Below are positions 1 to 14,127 of a stretch of DNA of 64,000 bases, one piece after another. Positions within the stretch are counted from its first letter, which is position 1. The number at the start of each line of letters is the position of its first letter. A program made the translations under genes and the position numbers. Source of the stretch: Apostichopus japonicus. Its lineage: Eukaryota > Echinodermata > Holothuroidea > Aspidochirotida > Stichopodidae. Under the pieces are notes generated by a model that did not search any database, was not told the origin of the DNA, and worked only from the letters and a program-made list of their open reading frames with translations. The stretch covers positions 21,916,168 to 21,980,167 of the forward strand of contig NC_092569.1 of NCBI RefSeq assembly GCF_037975245.1. Direction: 5' to 3'.

Positions 1-92
1 AACCTTTAAGTCTAAAATCTTAAAATATGTGATTATAATTGGTTTAGGAGTTACATGAATAGAAAGCATATACAGAAAACAGTCTTTAACCG

Positions 93-418
93 CTACACGA
101 GGGACTGTTGTCTTCGTTTACAGAGTACACCAACGTCCTCCCGAGGTTCACAATTGTGATTGCCCCAGCCTGTATTTCCACATTCATCAATGTTTTTCTC
201 GTTTCCAGTGCAGTCAACCTTATCAAGCCAAATTTTGACAGTTCCTTCACCGTATATAGCACTGCTTGTAGCGATTCCACTGCCTTTATATCCAAGTTGA
301 CGGCAGATTACTGATGTATCATTGTCGTCCCAGCCATAATTGCAGATTGTACCCCATTCACCATTGTGATAAACTTCAACTCGCCCTTCATTCCAGTTTT
401 TACCGCCAACCAGTCGCA
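93..418 (-). CDS. Gene A terminal exon: SRCR14 and stop
   Basis: Last SRCR, opening [20 protein letters not shown], with [16 protein letters not shown] and GVLC, then the short tail KRRQQSLV and TAG at 93-95. No membrane anchor follows. No clear AATAAA is present in the 92 bases left downstream. Confidence 0.88.
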
Positions 419-432
419 CTGCAATAGACAAG

Positions 433-494
<62 letters not shown>

Positions 495-923
495 AACTAT
501 TTTTATTACTAAAATCATTTCTTTACTGAACTTTCCGAATAAATTTTACATGCAACAATTTGTGAAGTGAGTGTCAACCCTCACCATTGGATGTAACACT
601 GACAGATGTTTGCAGTTACTGATTCTGGAAGAAAACTTTGTTCCAACCATTCGTACATAGTTACACCTACTACACACGTATTGGAATAAATGAGGGAATC
701 ACTGTTAAGCTTCAAGGTATCGAACTAAATTAATATTGAAAAGATGTATTATGCTAGCTGTTGGTGATATATTAACGTGCTTAACCTATACATAATATTT
801 GAATTATCTGTAAACGTTAACTTTCAATTCACAAATGTAAAGAAATGAAGTTGGTCTTAGAATCAAGTCACACTTTTTACTTAAATGTGACTTTTGGATG
901 GGACTTGGCTCTACAGAGACATC

Positions 924-976
<53 letters not shown>

Positions 977-983
977 TATATAA

Positions 984-1074
<91 letters not shown>

Positions 1075-1127
1075 TTTTATATACACATATATTAAACTAT
1101 TCTGGATACTCCAAGTGTGTGCCATTT

Positions 1128-1164
<37 letters not shown>

Positions 1165-1879
1165 CAAAGAAACATATGTGATCTGTCGTATTAATAATTA
1201 GATGTTTAGATCTTACCACTATTACAACTAACTCCAGCATCTTCATTATGTTCACAATTTTCTTCTCCCCATAGGTTGCTTCTACAATAATCGATGTGCT
1301 TTTCTGATCCAGAACAATCAACGTTATCCAGCCAAATTGGACCCGAACCGGCACCGAATTTTGCCCTATGCAGAGCAATTCCATTGTCACCATAACCAAG
1401 ATGGCGACATGCCACGGATGCATCTTTGTCATCCCAATAATCATCACATATTGTCCCCCACTTACCATCATGGTAGATTTCTAAGCGACCCTCTCGAGGA
1501 AGAGTGCCACCAACAAGGCGCACTGTAGTAAAACATAAGGAAGACCAGTTACGTTACGTTTCCAATCATTTGAGGACTTTTTCCAGAGAAATGTTAGTAA
1601 AAATCGGTAGATGGATAAATAACGTGTGAAAGAAGGATTATAAAAAGACGAATAAAGTGTACTAGCTTACATGTGTTCATTGTCACATAGTATGACTCAC
1701 TGTTGATACATATGATACACTTATAATACTGTTAATGTCAATGCCGACTTGACAATATATCGGCGTAGTTGCGAATGAACTGATATTCAGGTTCAAATAG
1801 AAGTTAGCCTCCTTCAAATAAAACAAAATGAAGTACAATGATACAGAACAGCACATTAAAAAATAAATTATTATAGGAC

Positions 1880-1926
<47 letters not shown>

Positions 1927-4900
1927 ATTTCAGGTATACTAATTCCGAACGTACCTATTCCGCAACTGACCCCAGCGTCTTCGTTGTGTCCACAGTCGTA
2001 ATTTTCCCATTCTAACCCGTCACAGTGGTAAATATTACTTTCCAAACCCGAACAAGATATATCATTTAACCAAATCGGTCCAGACCCTTCACGAAACATC
2101 TCAGTACCTATAGCTGTTCCAATATTACTATAGCCAAGTTGACGACAAATAACGGACGCATGGTTGTCATCCCATTTATCACTACATATCGTTCCCCACT
2201 CTCCATCATGGTAGATTTCTACTCGTCCTTCATGAGAAAAGGTGCCTTCGACTAAGCGAACTGCAATAATAAAAATAATCATAATCATCATCATCATCAT
2301 CATCATCATTGCCATCATCATCTGCATGGTCATCGTCATCGACATAATAATGTCCGTTATCCAGTTGTCACTAAAAGTTCGGAATGTATTTACGTTTCGT
2401 GGTCACACAGAACTGCAGAACAATTACCCAAATGACATGAATGTCTTGTCTTATTCCAGTGAAAATGTCACACATGGCATTATTTTCGATTGATTATTTT
2501 CGATCATAAACTGGAGAAGGAATGCATGTAGCAGTAACTATCTATTGAAAGACATGCAATCAGTATAACGTGTTGTAATCAATTGAGTTTAATATGATGT
2601 AATATCATCACATAGTCACCGTGCATCCCATGAAAGAGACAGTTCCTTCAACTCTCATTTTAATCTTACCGGTATCACAAGAAACTCCAGCATAATCAGT
2701 CTGATCACAATTGTGTTCTTCCCATCCACCGCTCCCACTGTTTTCAATTTGTTGTCCGGATCCAGAATAAGAATCGTCGTCTAACCAACTTTTGCCTGAA
2801 CCTTCATCAAATTGTACACTTTGCCAACCAATTCCAAAGTCTCCATAACCAAGTTGACGACAGACTTCAGACGCATCATTGTCATCCCATCCGTCATCAC
2901 ATATTGTGCCCCACTGACCATCGTGGTAGACTTCTACGCGGCCTTCTCGTGGACTAATCCCACCAACCAGACGCACTGTTAAAATCCAGTAAACCATGTA
3001 AATTCCCCTTTTTTAACATTGATACAAGTTTTGTGATATGGTGGGCCTGTCCAAAGGACATGCGCAACTTGTAAAAATGCATGGATTGATTATGAGAAAT
3101 CCGAAATGGTGGACCGATGGTGGACAGAAATGGTTCACATGCTACAAAGTTAACAAACCGGAGTTCCTGCTAAAATTGGAATTAATACTTTACCTTTACT
3201 ATCCAAGCACTTTCTTTTACTGAGATATTGAGTCGAAATTTACTTGTGCAACTTAAAGACTCATTCCGCCTTTTATTATTATCACACGGCAAACGATAGC
3301 TCTCCTGACAGCAAAATTCATCTCTTTCAGTTTTCACAGGTTCGATACAACTACATTATTTTGATCCTTTTTAGCTACAGATAGCACTCATTTCTAATGG
3401 GTCGCTTGAAATTCATAAGAACGTTTTAGTATAACAAGAAAGGGCAACCTACGTTTCTCTACTTTGGAGTGTGATGCTTTGGAATTAAATTAAAAAACAT
3501 CTGAGTTAAAAAACATCAACATTCAATGAAGACGAAAAAGAGAAAAAATGCTACTAGCGTAATATCTTTAGATCTCTGGCATTTAAGGTAAGTTTTGGGC
3601 TAATCAAGCAAGAAAAATGCAGAATTGTAACACGAGAAAAGTACTAACATATCTTTAAGACCGAGATTTAAAGTTTCATCCCAACTTGGTTGCGGTTTTA
3701 TGGTGTAACAGAATACTAAATAACAGTTCATATAAGTCATGCGGTCGCGCATGCGGCTGATTATGATTTGAAGTTGGTCAGTTAAGATATTTGTAAACTG
3801 AGACCGGACATGAAATGCTTAGTTATCGTGTTTTCACGTACCCTATCTGTAGGAAGGCGACAATATTTGAAAATAGAGAAATTATCTCTTTAAATAATGC
3901 AATTGTCTTGTTTATATCAGAAGCGTAAAGGATGATATCGACAATCATTTGATAGTTCTTGACATATTTAAAATGGAGTTCAGAATGGGGCTCTCATATT
4001 CTCGAAACAAAATAACCATGTTGTAACCATATTACCACTTCCTTGTAAAATTTGACCTAGTGAGTTATACATCACCATTTGTAAAAGGATTAACTAGATA
4101 AAATGAATCTCTGTTTCAACAATATCTACATATCTATTAACTATAAGGATGAAATCATAATACTTGGTTAATATTAGAACATTAACGGTAAATGAAAATA
4201 GTTCTATTAGCTTATGAGTTACATAGAATGAACAAGCTGCCTCTTATGCTGTTGGAAGAACTTTAAATATTCATGAGAGGAATGAATTGTATCTTTGGTT
4301 AATAATGCTCCAATGCGTTAGGTCCTGTTATCGTACCTGTACCACAATAAACTGAAACATCTTCATGATGTCCACAATCGTGTGTTGCCCACCCTCTGCT
4401 CCTACAGTTTTCAATATAATTTTCTGATCCAGAACATGCAACATCATCCAGCCAAATTGGGCCTGAGCCTACTCCAAATTTTGAGGCTTGCAATGCAGTT
4501 CCGACGTCTCCATAACCAAGTTGACGACAGATTACGGATGTACAGTTGTCATCCCATCCGTCATCACATATAGTCCCCCACTGGCCATCGTGGAAAACTT
4601 CTACGCGACCTTCTACAACTAGATTCCCACCAACCAGGCGCACTGCAGTGAAATGATAGAAAGTATTAAATGTACATGTTGTTACCCTTTATGAAATTAT
4701 TAGTCAATCATTTATAATCATATCCAGTTTTATACATGATAAGCTGGAAGGAATGCATATAAGTCCGAATCAGTGGACCAGATTCCGAAGTTTTTATTTG
4801 TCTAAGAATAATTACAATTTATTGAAGAAGGTTGCATGTGGCACAACTATGCCATCATAAAAAACTGAGTATGCAGTATAGCCATTGATTTTTCTTTAGA

Positions 4901-5755
4901 TGTCGAATGCTGATTGTCAAAAAACTTGTTCTTGTCTTTTAATACCACATTGCATTGTTGATATTTTCGTTTTGCTTAATAAATTATGTGTTATTGGAAT
5001 AGAGAAATGACAATGACTTTTAATGTCTCTGAGGTGCCTTATTAATACCAAATAAGCACACACTTCATGTGTCACAGGCTCCGTATAGTAAACAGTATTA
5101 TGATATACACATATACCCAATACATGATATTGAAGTTGGTGCTCGTCAAAAGGGTTACCTGCATATAACATAAATGTAGAATATATACTACTATGAAAAC
5201 ACTAAACTGGTTAGACAAAGAACCAAGTAACCGTTTTGTCCAAATCTGTAATATTTTGAAAATTACATGGTTTATGAACTGATCATTAGATATTAACGTG
5301 CTTGGACACCCAACCACCTGGGCGGACATTGCAATAATATTATATTCAAAGTAATAAGTGGTCGTAAATAGGTAGTAATGTACTTTTTGTATTCGAACAT
5401 CGTCAAATTTTATAGGATGTTTCTTTTGAATGATGGTTCTAGGTGTGGACTGTTATGCTGAATAATCTTGTAAGATCGAACCGTCAGTTTGGTTTCCAAC
5501 ATATCACAGAATATGCTTGTTAAAAAATGATACCTAGAAGATAAGTGGCTGCATTCCAATACTGGAATAACTAACGTGTCAGATGGAGATTTATTTAAAG
5601 AAATAACAGCAAATACTCTTTGAAAATAATTGGAAATGTTAACCTTGTTGTATCCTTTCCGATGAGGGGCATTAATAAACGTTAAACATGTGTTTGAAAC
5701 ATCAATTAAATTGGTTAGAATGAAGAGAGTGTATTATGATATGTATGTGTAACTA

Positions 5756-5814
<59 letters not shown>

Positions 5815-8800
5815 CATACTCACATGTGTTACAACTGACACCGGCGTCTGCATCGTGTTCACAGTTGTGTTTTCCCCATTCTAACCTGCCACAGTGTTTA
5901 ATATTACTTTCCAAACCTGAACAAGACATTTCATCTAACCATATATGTCCAGAACCTTCCCCGAAATTCGCACCACCTCTAGAAATACCTATATCACTAT
6001 AACCAAGTTGGCGACATATAACTGAAGCGTCCTTGTCATCCCATTCATGATCACATATTGTCCCCCATTGATCATCGTGGTAGACTTCTATGCGTCCTTC
6101 TTGAGGAAAAGCGCCTCCGACTAAACGAACTGCAATGGTAATAACATATGAAGATGATCAAATTCCAGTTAATGTTGTTTATACTACCATTGGCACATTT
6201 TTAAACATGCTGGAAACATTTAAGCTTCTCCGCAATCCCCGGTGATTTTAACAACCTAGATACACCGATGACACATATGAAGTCGCCAGTTCACGAAATA
6301 CTGAACGTATAAAGCGCATTTACGGTAATATATGGATATGTTTGACATAACTTAATGAAACTGACAAGCCATATCATTTAGAGATCTTGATACAACATGC
6401 ATTACGTATCAGAGAAGTAAAAAACTCATGATATCATATGTGCTATTATAATGCATAAGAATTATCAAAGACAGAAATAAAAACTGTTAGCAAACTTAGG
6501 CATAACAAAGGAACGGCACGAAGAAATGGAAGAACAGCGAGAGGTCTAACGGATGTGAAGATACAATTTGCGGTGTTTAAAATGAGGATAGAATGAGTAA
6601 TTAAGATAATAGAGAAAGGAAAATGGATGCTCTTCGTCTTGCCTTCACTCTAATAATTTGACTATTATTCATAATTCACAGTATCTGAAGGAAAATACCA
6701 TTGTCAGAGTACCAGAAGACTTTAGGAAGCCATTCAAATGAGCTCTAATGTCATTGACCTCATTTCTTGCAGAGTTTGTAACATCCAGTATATAGGTGTA
6801 TTAAAAACTACTCAAAAGAAACGTTTCCATGGCCACAGATTATCAGTCAACACAATGAAGACTTAAACTTCAGTTCGGCGACATTTCAACCTTCCTAACC
6901 TCACCATTTCAAATATGATTCTTCAAAGGCATTAAATTCCTAATTAAAATACCTGATAAGTTTACATTAAAAGTATTAAATTAACCAGTTCACCTTCTTT
7001 TCTCAAAGGAATTAATCAAAACAAATAATAACACGTTGACACATGTTCAGTCCTGCAATCTTACCTGTACCACAGTGAACAGAAGCATCTTCATGATGTC
7101 CACAATTGTGCTCCCCCCATGCAATGCTCCCACAATTTTCAATTTGCAATTCTGATCCAGAGCAAGCGATATCATCCACCCAAATTGGATCTGAACCTCT
7201 GCCAAATCTTGCACTTTGCCATCCAGTTCCAACGTCACCATAACCAAGTTGGCGGCAGATTACAGATGCGTCGTTGTCATCCCATCCGTCATCACATATT
7301 GTCCCCCACTGACCGTCGTGATAGACTTCTACCCGACCTTCTAGGGGATGTATTCCGCCAACCAGTCGTACTGTAGTAAAAAATAATATCAAGGAATTAG
7401 CATATAAATTTCCGAATAACATGATGATCTTTACAGCAGTAGTATACTGGCAATACTGTTAGCAGTAGCAGGTTTTCAAACGCGTGCAACTTTCCCCGAG
7501 TTAATTTGACAGGAATGTATGTGAAGAATCTGCATTTTTGCACTGTAGCTAGGTTACAAATTTAAACAACTTGTTCCATGGTTAATTGCAATGAGCTTTA
7601 ACCTCTGTTATCAACGCATCTGCTCTCACTTGGATATGTATTTGTTGATTAGTTGTCCATCGAATGTATCTAGTGTCTTGAAATGAACTGAGAATAATGT
7701 TAATCTTCAGAAGTCAGATTCTCTGGAAATGTTTTTACAAGTTGCCCGGCGAGGTTTTAGGCCAATACCAGCAGTTTAAATATAAAAACCTAAACATATT
7801 ACAACATCTTATTTTATATGCTCATGTAGTTTACTATAAGCACACGTTCACTGTATCGTTTAAAGTGTTATTGTAAAAGTATAGAAATACATGCAACGAT
7901 TTTAATCCTCTGGTTATACCTGTCCTACAAGATACTGAAGCATCTTCACTATGTCCACAATCATGCTCCCCCCATTCATTGCTCCCACAGTCTTCAATAT
8001 GTTGTTCTGATCCAGAGCAAGCAACTTGATCCAACCAAATTGGGTCTGAGCCTTGACCAAATTTTGCACTTTGCGATCCAATTCCGAAGTTTCCATAACC
8101 AAGTTGACGACATATAACTGATGCATCGTTGTCATCCCATTCGTCATCACATATTGTTCCCCACTGACCATCGTGGTACACTTCTACACGACCTTCTTGC
8201 AGAGAAACACCACCAACCAGGCGCACTGCAATCAATTAATGAAACAGTGAAGATTGTCAATTATTGTGCCCATTGGCTGTGCAAATCCTAAGGGAAGATG
8301 CATCGTCATTTAAAGCAACCTTTAATGTCGTCTTGTACGAAAAGCTGTCATACTAATGCCTAACCTAAAAACAGCTGCTGTGTACTTTAATTTCATAAAC
8401 GTTTATTATACAAACATATAATACAAACTAATCACCGACGTATGTTTTTATCATCATTATTATTTTCTTAATCATTGTCGTCTCTTTTTAAATCATCATC
8501 GTATGTTACTGAAACCTTTGGCGTTCCTTAGAATCATCCTTTAGGTTTTATTTTGCTATACTTCTCTAAACCTGCAATATCATTGCCAATACATTTTTAT
8601 CGACTATCACGGAAAAAATCCGTGGAAGTATTCCACTGGATTATACAGCAACGACCGCCATATGCGCAAGACTCATAAATAAATAAAAAGTACACCTGAT
8701 GGAATCCAGGGTATTGCATCACCAAGCATATTTCATAGACAAACAAACCACTAACACAGATAGTTTGGTATTTACACTTTTGTATGATATAACTGAATTT

Positions 8801-11800
8801 AACATTCATTTTCTCAACATTGAAACCTTTCAAAATGTTTTGATTCCAACGTTAACAATTATAGCTCAAATTTTAAAATGAAATGGCAGTATCCATAGTG
8901 AAAACAGTGACGTATTGTTTATAACTTAGACCTGACCTAATGTTTATTATGTTATGTAGAACTATGTGATTAAATAGATATATTGTTTTTTTTCCCTGAA
9001 CGTACCGGTACCACAACTCACTCCAGCATCTTCGTCCTGGCTGCAGTCAGGACTCCACCAATCTGAGCTATAACAGTCGTGAATATTAATTTCCAGTCCA
9101 GTACAAATAACTTCATCTAACCAAATTTGTCCAGACCCCTCACCAAAAGTCGCGGAGCCACTGGAGACTCCTTTATTGCTATAGCCAAGTTGACGGCATA
9201 TAACCGACGCATGGTTGTCATCCCATCCATCGTCACACATTGTTACCCACTGACCTTCGTGGTAAAGTTCTACGCGTCCTTCGTGAGAAAATGTACCACC
9301 AACTAAACGAACTGTATCATGGATATAATAAAATGAGGAATATAACAGTTATATTTCACTCTGCATTTGACATGTGCTCCTTTACTATGCCATATTTAAA
9401 AATATTAATGTACATGTTCTATACGCAAATGATAGTTCATGTCCGTCTACCGAGAACACATGATCAAAGCTATATGTGGAATTCGGTAACTTTATAAAAT
9501 AGAATGTCAACCACAGTGCAATATGTTTTGACAGTGATGTGTTCTGCAGTATGTGTCTTTTTGCAGCCCCAACCTTTGATAAAATTGATTCTTATAATTC
9601 TCACCGTTCATTTTGCCCACATGAAGGAGCATGTTACATCGGTATTGTTGTTTACATTTTAATATGACTCTATGATGTGTAAACACGAAACTGTTCTCTA
9701 AAGTGTCCCGAAATTTACCTGAACCACAATGAACGCCAGCATCATCCCCGTGTTCACAATTATGTTGTCCCCATCCGTTGTTTTGACAGTCCTCAACGCG
9801 GATCTCTGATCCAGAGCAAGACACATCATTTAACCAAATCTGGCCTGTTCCGGTACCAAATGCTGCACTGTTTCTAGCAAAACCAATGTTACTATAACCA
9901 AGCTGGCGACACACAACTGTAGCGTCGTTGTCATCCCATCCATAATCACATATTGTCCCCCAGTGGCCAATGTGATAGACTTCTACTCGTCCTTCTTGAG
10001 CATAGGTACCTCCGACTAAACGAACTGTAATGATAACAACTGATTAGGAATTAACAAAAGATAGTTCACTCTTCTGTTCCCGTTATAAATCAGCACAAAC
10101 TGATGTTCTATGTTTCTAAATGACTTCACACTTTCGTTTTTCTAACCTCACATTTTCTTGTTCTTCCTGATTCCCGTTTGGCCTAATGCCCATTAATCCA
10201 TTTTTTGCTGACTACTTGACTGTTAGAATCCAGAAGTTATAACTTCGCCTTATTTGTTCCGATATCATATTCACACAACATGCTAATTATTAAAAACAAT
10301 TAAACAATTCATTGTGGTGTGAGTACCTACGGAAAATATCAAATTGATACCTGTTAAACACTGAACACCAGCGACTTCTCCTACTTCACAATTGTGATGT
10401 CCCCATCCTCCATTACCGCAATTGACAATATCATTTTCGGTTCCATCACAATTGACATCATCTAACCATATTAATCCTGATTCAGTACCGTATGGTGCAT
10501 TGGAAATGGCTATACCCTCGGAACTAAAACCCAGCTGACGACACACAACTGACGCTTCGACATCACTCCATTGGTCATCACATACTGTGCCCCATTGTTC
10601 TTCATGGTAAACTTCAACCCGTCCTTCGTGGGGTACTGGACCGCCAGAAATTCGGACTGGAAAGGATTCAAAATATTACTTTTAAAAATATACTGTAAAT
10701 ATATACTAGTAATTTAAACATAAATAAGACATACTTTTTTTCTATAAAGAAATGTTTATTGGTTATTACAGATAATCAGCATTTTACTTCCCCTCATCGT
10801 CTTCCTTTTTTGATTTCATTCATCTCTGCTTGTTTTTATATTTTGTTTTCTTAGATTTCTTTTCTTTTAGTTATCTCTAGGTTCCTCCCTGTAAATGGGT
10901 ACTGCCTGTGAAGACAACCATTCAAAGGAACTGAACAGTCTATGTTAATTCCAGTGCCGAAGATATTGTTTATACTACAAATAATAACGCCAGTCCTGTT
11001 ATGAAACCCTTGAGAACTAAGCAATAAGATATATTTCAACGTCACCTGTACTACAAGAAACGCCAGAGTATTCACTGTGGTTGCAATTTTGTCGATCCCA
11101 TTCCCGGCTATGACAATCGTTAATATTGTTCTCCAGTCCTGTACAGGCAAAGTCGGTCACCCAAGTTGGACCAACGTCAACCAACGCGGTACTATCTGAA
11201 GCCATACCTCCGACGTGATACCCAAGTTGACGACATATGACTGCTGCGTCTCGTTCATTCCACGAATCACGACATAATATTCCCCACTGACCATTACGGT
11301 AAACCATCACATGACCTTCTCGAGGAAACACCGAGTCACCGACTAAACGAGCTGTGTGGGTTAAATCATAAACATAGTTGTCTTCAATTTCCAAAGATCC
11401 CGTTATAGTTGTGTTTTGGTACAAGAGAAACACATCCAACTAATATTATTATCTGTGTTATCGACACGCTAGTGACTACCAAATCCCAAGAATATATCAT
11501 TTTAATAGAAAGGTACAATATGTATTGTGTGTGAATGTTTGTCTTTATGCCATCGTTTCAACGATATATGTCAATTTGCATGGTGTTTATTGAGATGTTA
11601 ACATATTACATTAGGCAATACATTAGTTCGGCTACTATCCATGTTGTACTTCCATGACACTTTTCGTTTAGGAAAAACAAATGACGATATGAAGAAAACC
11701 ATGATATCGGCTTCATAGAGTGTCTACTTAGGGGATAAATACGAGGGGAACCGGTCGATGACGTCATCAGAGGTCTCAAATCAAATTTAAGACCGGGTAC

Positions 11801-14037
11801 CCTCGTTTTTATCACCATTCATAAATGACCCTCACAAATGTTAGAAACGGCATTTTTTCGATAATTTTTGCTGATCTGTATTTAACTCTCCTTATGCCAT
11901 GTTTTTTTCCTGAATCACGTAATAGTCACCTCATGTAAAACAGCATTTAAATTTCTACCGACGGACATTAAGAGTGAACAAATACGAATGAAACAGTATC
12001 GTTTGTTCTTAAATTTCGGTACTTTAATCAATGCAATGGACATTAAGAGTGAAAAAATACGAATGAAACAGTATCGTTTGGTCTTAAATTTTGGTACTTT
12101 AATCAATGCAAACACTCAAAAATGGAGGGAAATGACAATTAAATAAGAACAAATGAACAAATTTCTAAAGATAACATTGTAAAACTTATTTTTGACCTAC
12201 AAGGTCAAATAGCGCAATAAACAGATGCTGAGTTGTGTGTGTTCTGGAAAGTCCGTAAGCGCTTCAACAGTTAGGCTAGGAACGTTGCATGTTGCTAACA
12301 TTCTTTTGAGTAGAACTTGTCTATCCCTGTTCGGTAGATGAACCATTCAAATAAACGTTTACTGGGCCTGAGAATGAGCAGTTTTTGAAGAGGTTCCGAG
12401 CCCCATTTTCGACACGTTTGGACTTGTAGTAACCGCAGTGTACTGTTATTGCGAGTCTGAAAGATCGCTAGGCCTAGTCCCTGGTCAGTCATGTCGTTAC
12501 TGCTAGTAGCTATATAAGTAGTGCTTACGTTATTGTTAGGCTTAGCGACAAGGTTTTTCTGTTATAGTGTCAACATTGGACGCTTTACGCTTCGATTCTT
12601 CTTTGAAGCACCGCGATAAGGTTGCTGACATTGACTCTAGCTCAAAATTAAGCTCAAAATTAATACCTTAGTCATTTCATATCTTCGAAGTATTTAGCTG
12701 GATGATTTAAGAAGTACGTACAGTGTGTATTGAGACTAGGTGTTTGAAACATATACAGTACTACTGCTGTAACTAATTGCAAGTAGGCTATATGTACTGT
12801 ACAGTATTTGCAATTTGGAACATTTCTTTGCCCATAAACATACTGGCACATACTCATGGCAACGTTACACAATGTCTTCATTTCTTTTAATTATGACTTC
12901 ATGATTGCCACGGCAACAAACCAGTGTTTGTCTAACATTTCGATCCTTAAGCAATTCTCCTCTCTATACACTCGACCAGTCTCGAATCGCATTCGAGACT
13001 GGTCCAGTATACAGAAAGATGGATTAGGCATTTATGAATCTAGCATACGACAACTTAGTGTTTGACAAGTTGTGCTACATTACTTGCACGAACTGCAAGT
13101 GTTGGCAAAGTTATAAAACCATGGAATAACGACTGCCGTTTAAGTCTGCAAGAACTGTTCTTTAATGTTGAGTTCACAATACAGAACCTTTTTAGGCTGT
13201 CGAGATTATGATTAGGAAGATTGATCTTTGCAATGTTAAGTCGGTTGTAATACAGGAAACAAATGGTAAAAGAAAGTACGCGATAGCTAACATAGATGCA
13301 AGGGGCTGATTGGAGGCAATGACGTGACATAGGGAACACGATCATGCACACGGTTTGTAATCATGCATTGACGTATCATGAATATTTAAGAGCAATACAA
13401 CAGAGTGGAATGCGAAGTCATCAGCGACTAAAGAATCACACCTAACCTGTGCCACAGATAACTCCGGCGTCTTCACTGTGTCCGCAATTGTGTTGTCCCC
13501 ATTGGTTACTCGTGCAGTTTTCAATGTTGTTCTCAGATCCATTGCAAGCAATATTATCTAACCAAATTGGACCTACCCCGGAGCCAAAGCTTGCTCTGCC
13601 ATTAGCAGTTCCGACGACCCCATAGCCAAGCTGACGACACACGACGGATGCATCGTGGTCATCCCACTCATCATCACATATTGTACCCCATTGGCCGTTG
13701 TGGTAAACTTCAACACGACCTACATGTGGACGTTCTCCACTAGCCAAACGAACTGTAACATATTGATATTTAGAAAAGTATAGAAAATGTAAAGAGCGAT
13801 AACGGTACATCTAAAATGACACCCCCTCGTATATTGAAAAAAATTCGATATAAAGGCGCCAATAATCTGATATTGTGATGAAGAAGAGTAGGGTCGCCCA
13901 GTGGAAATTTATGGAAACTGTTTAAGCTTAAGCAATGAACTATAATTTGATCCAAAAAGCCAATTTACCCATCGAACCGAATTTCTCGATCGCCCGTTAG
14001 GAATCACAAACAATTTCGTGTTGGTTAGCATCATGTT

Positions 14038-14127
<90 letters not shown>

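Larger units (their letters stand above)
11735..13058. other. Gene A-specific ~1.3-kb intron insertion, unidentified
   Basis: The gene A SRCR2-SRCR3 intron is about 2.1 kb against 0.8 kb in gene B; alignable sequence resumes near 13059. The insertion has no convincing ORF. It holds a 75-bp tandem duplication (11963-12037 and 12038-12112) and the hairpin at 12974. No clean terminal repeats were identified, so the origin is unknown. Confidence 0.6.

Noticed and set aside
7119-7376. Plus-strand ORFs opposite SRCR exons (here and at 1337, 4382, 9240, 25335, 33420 and others)
   Set aside because: Antisense shadows of the minus-strand SRCR exons.
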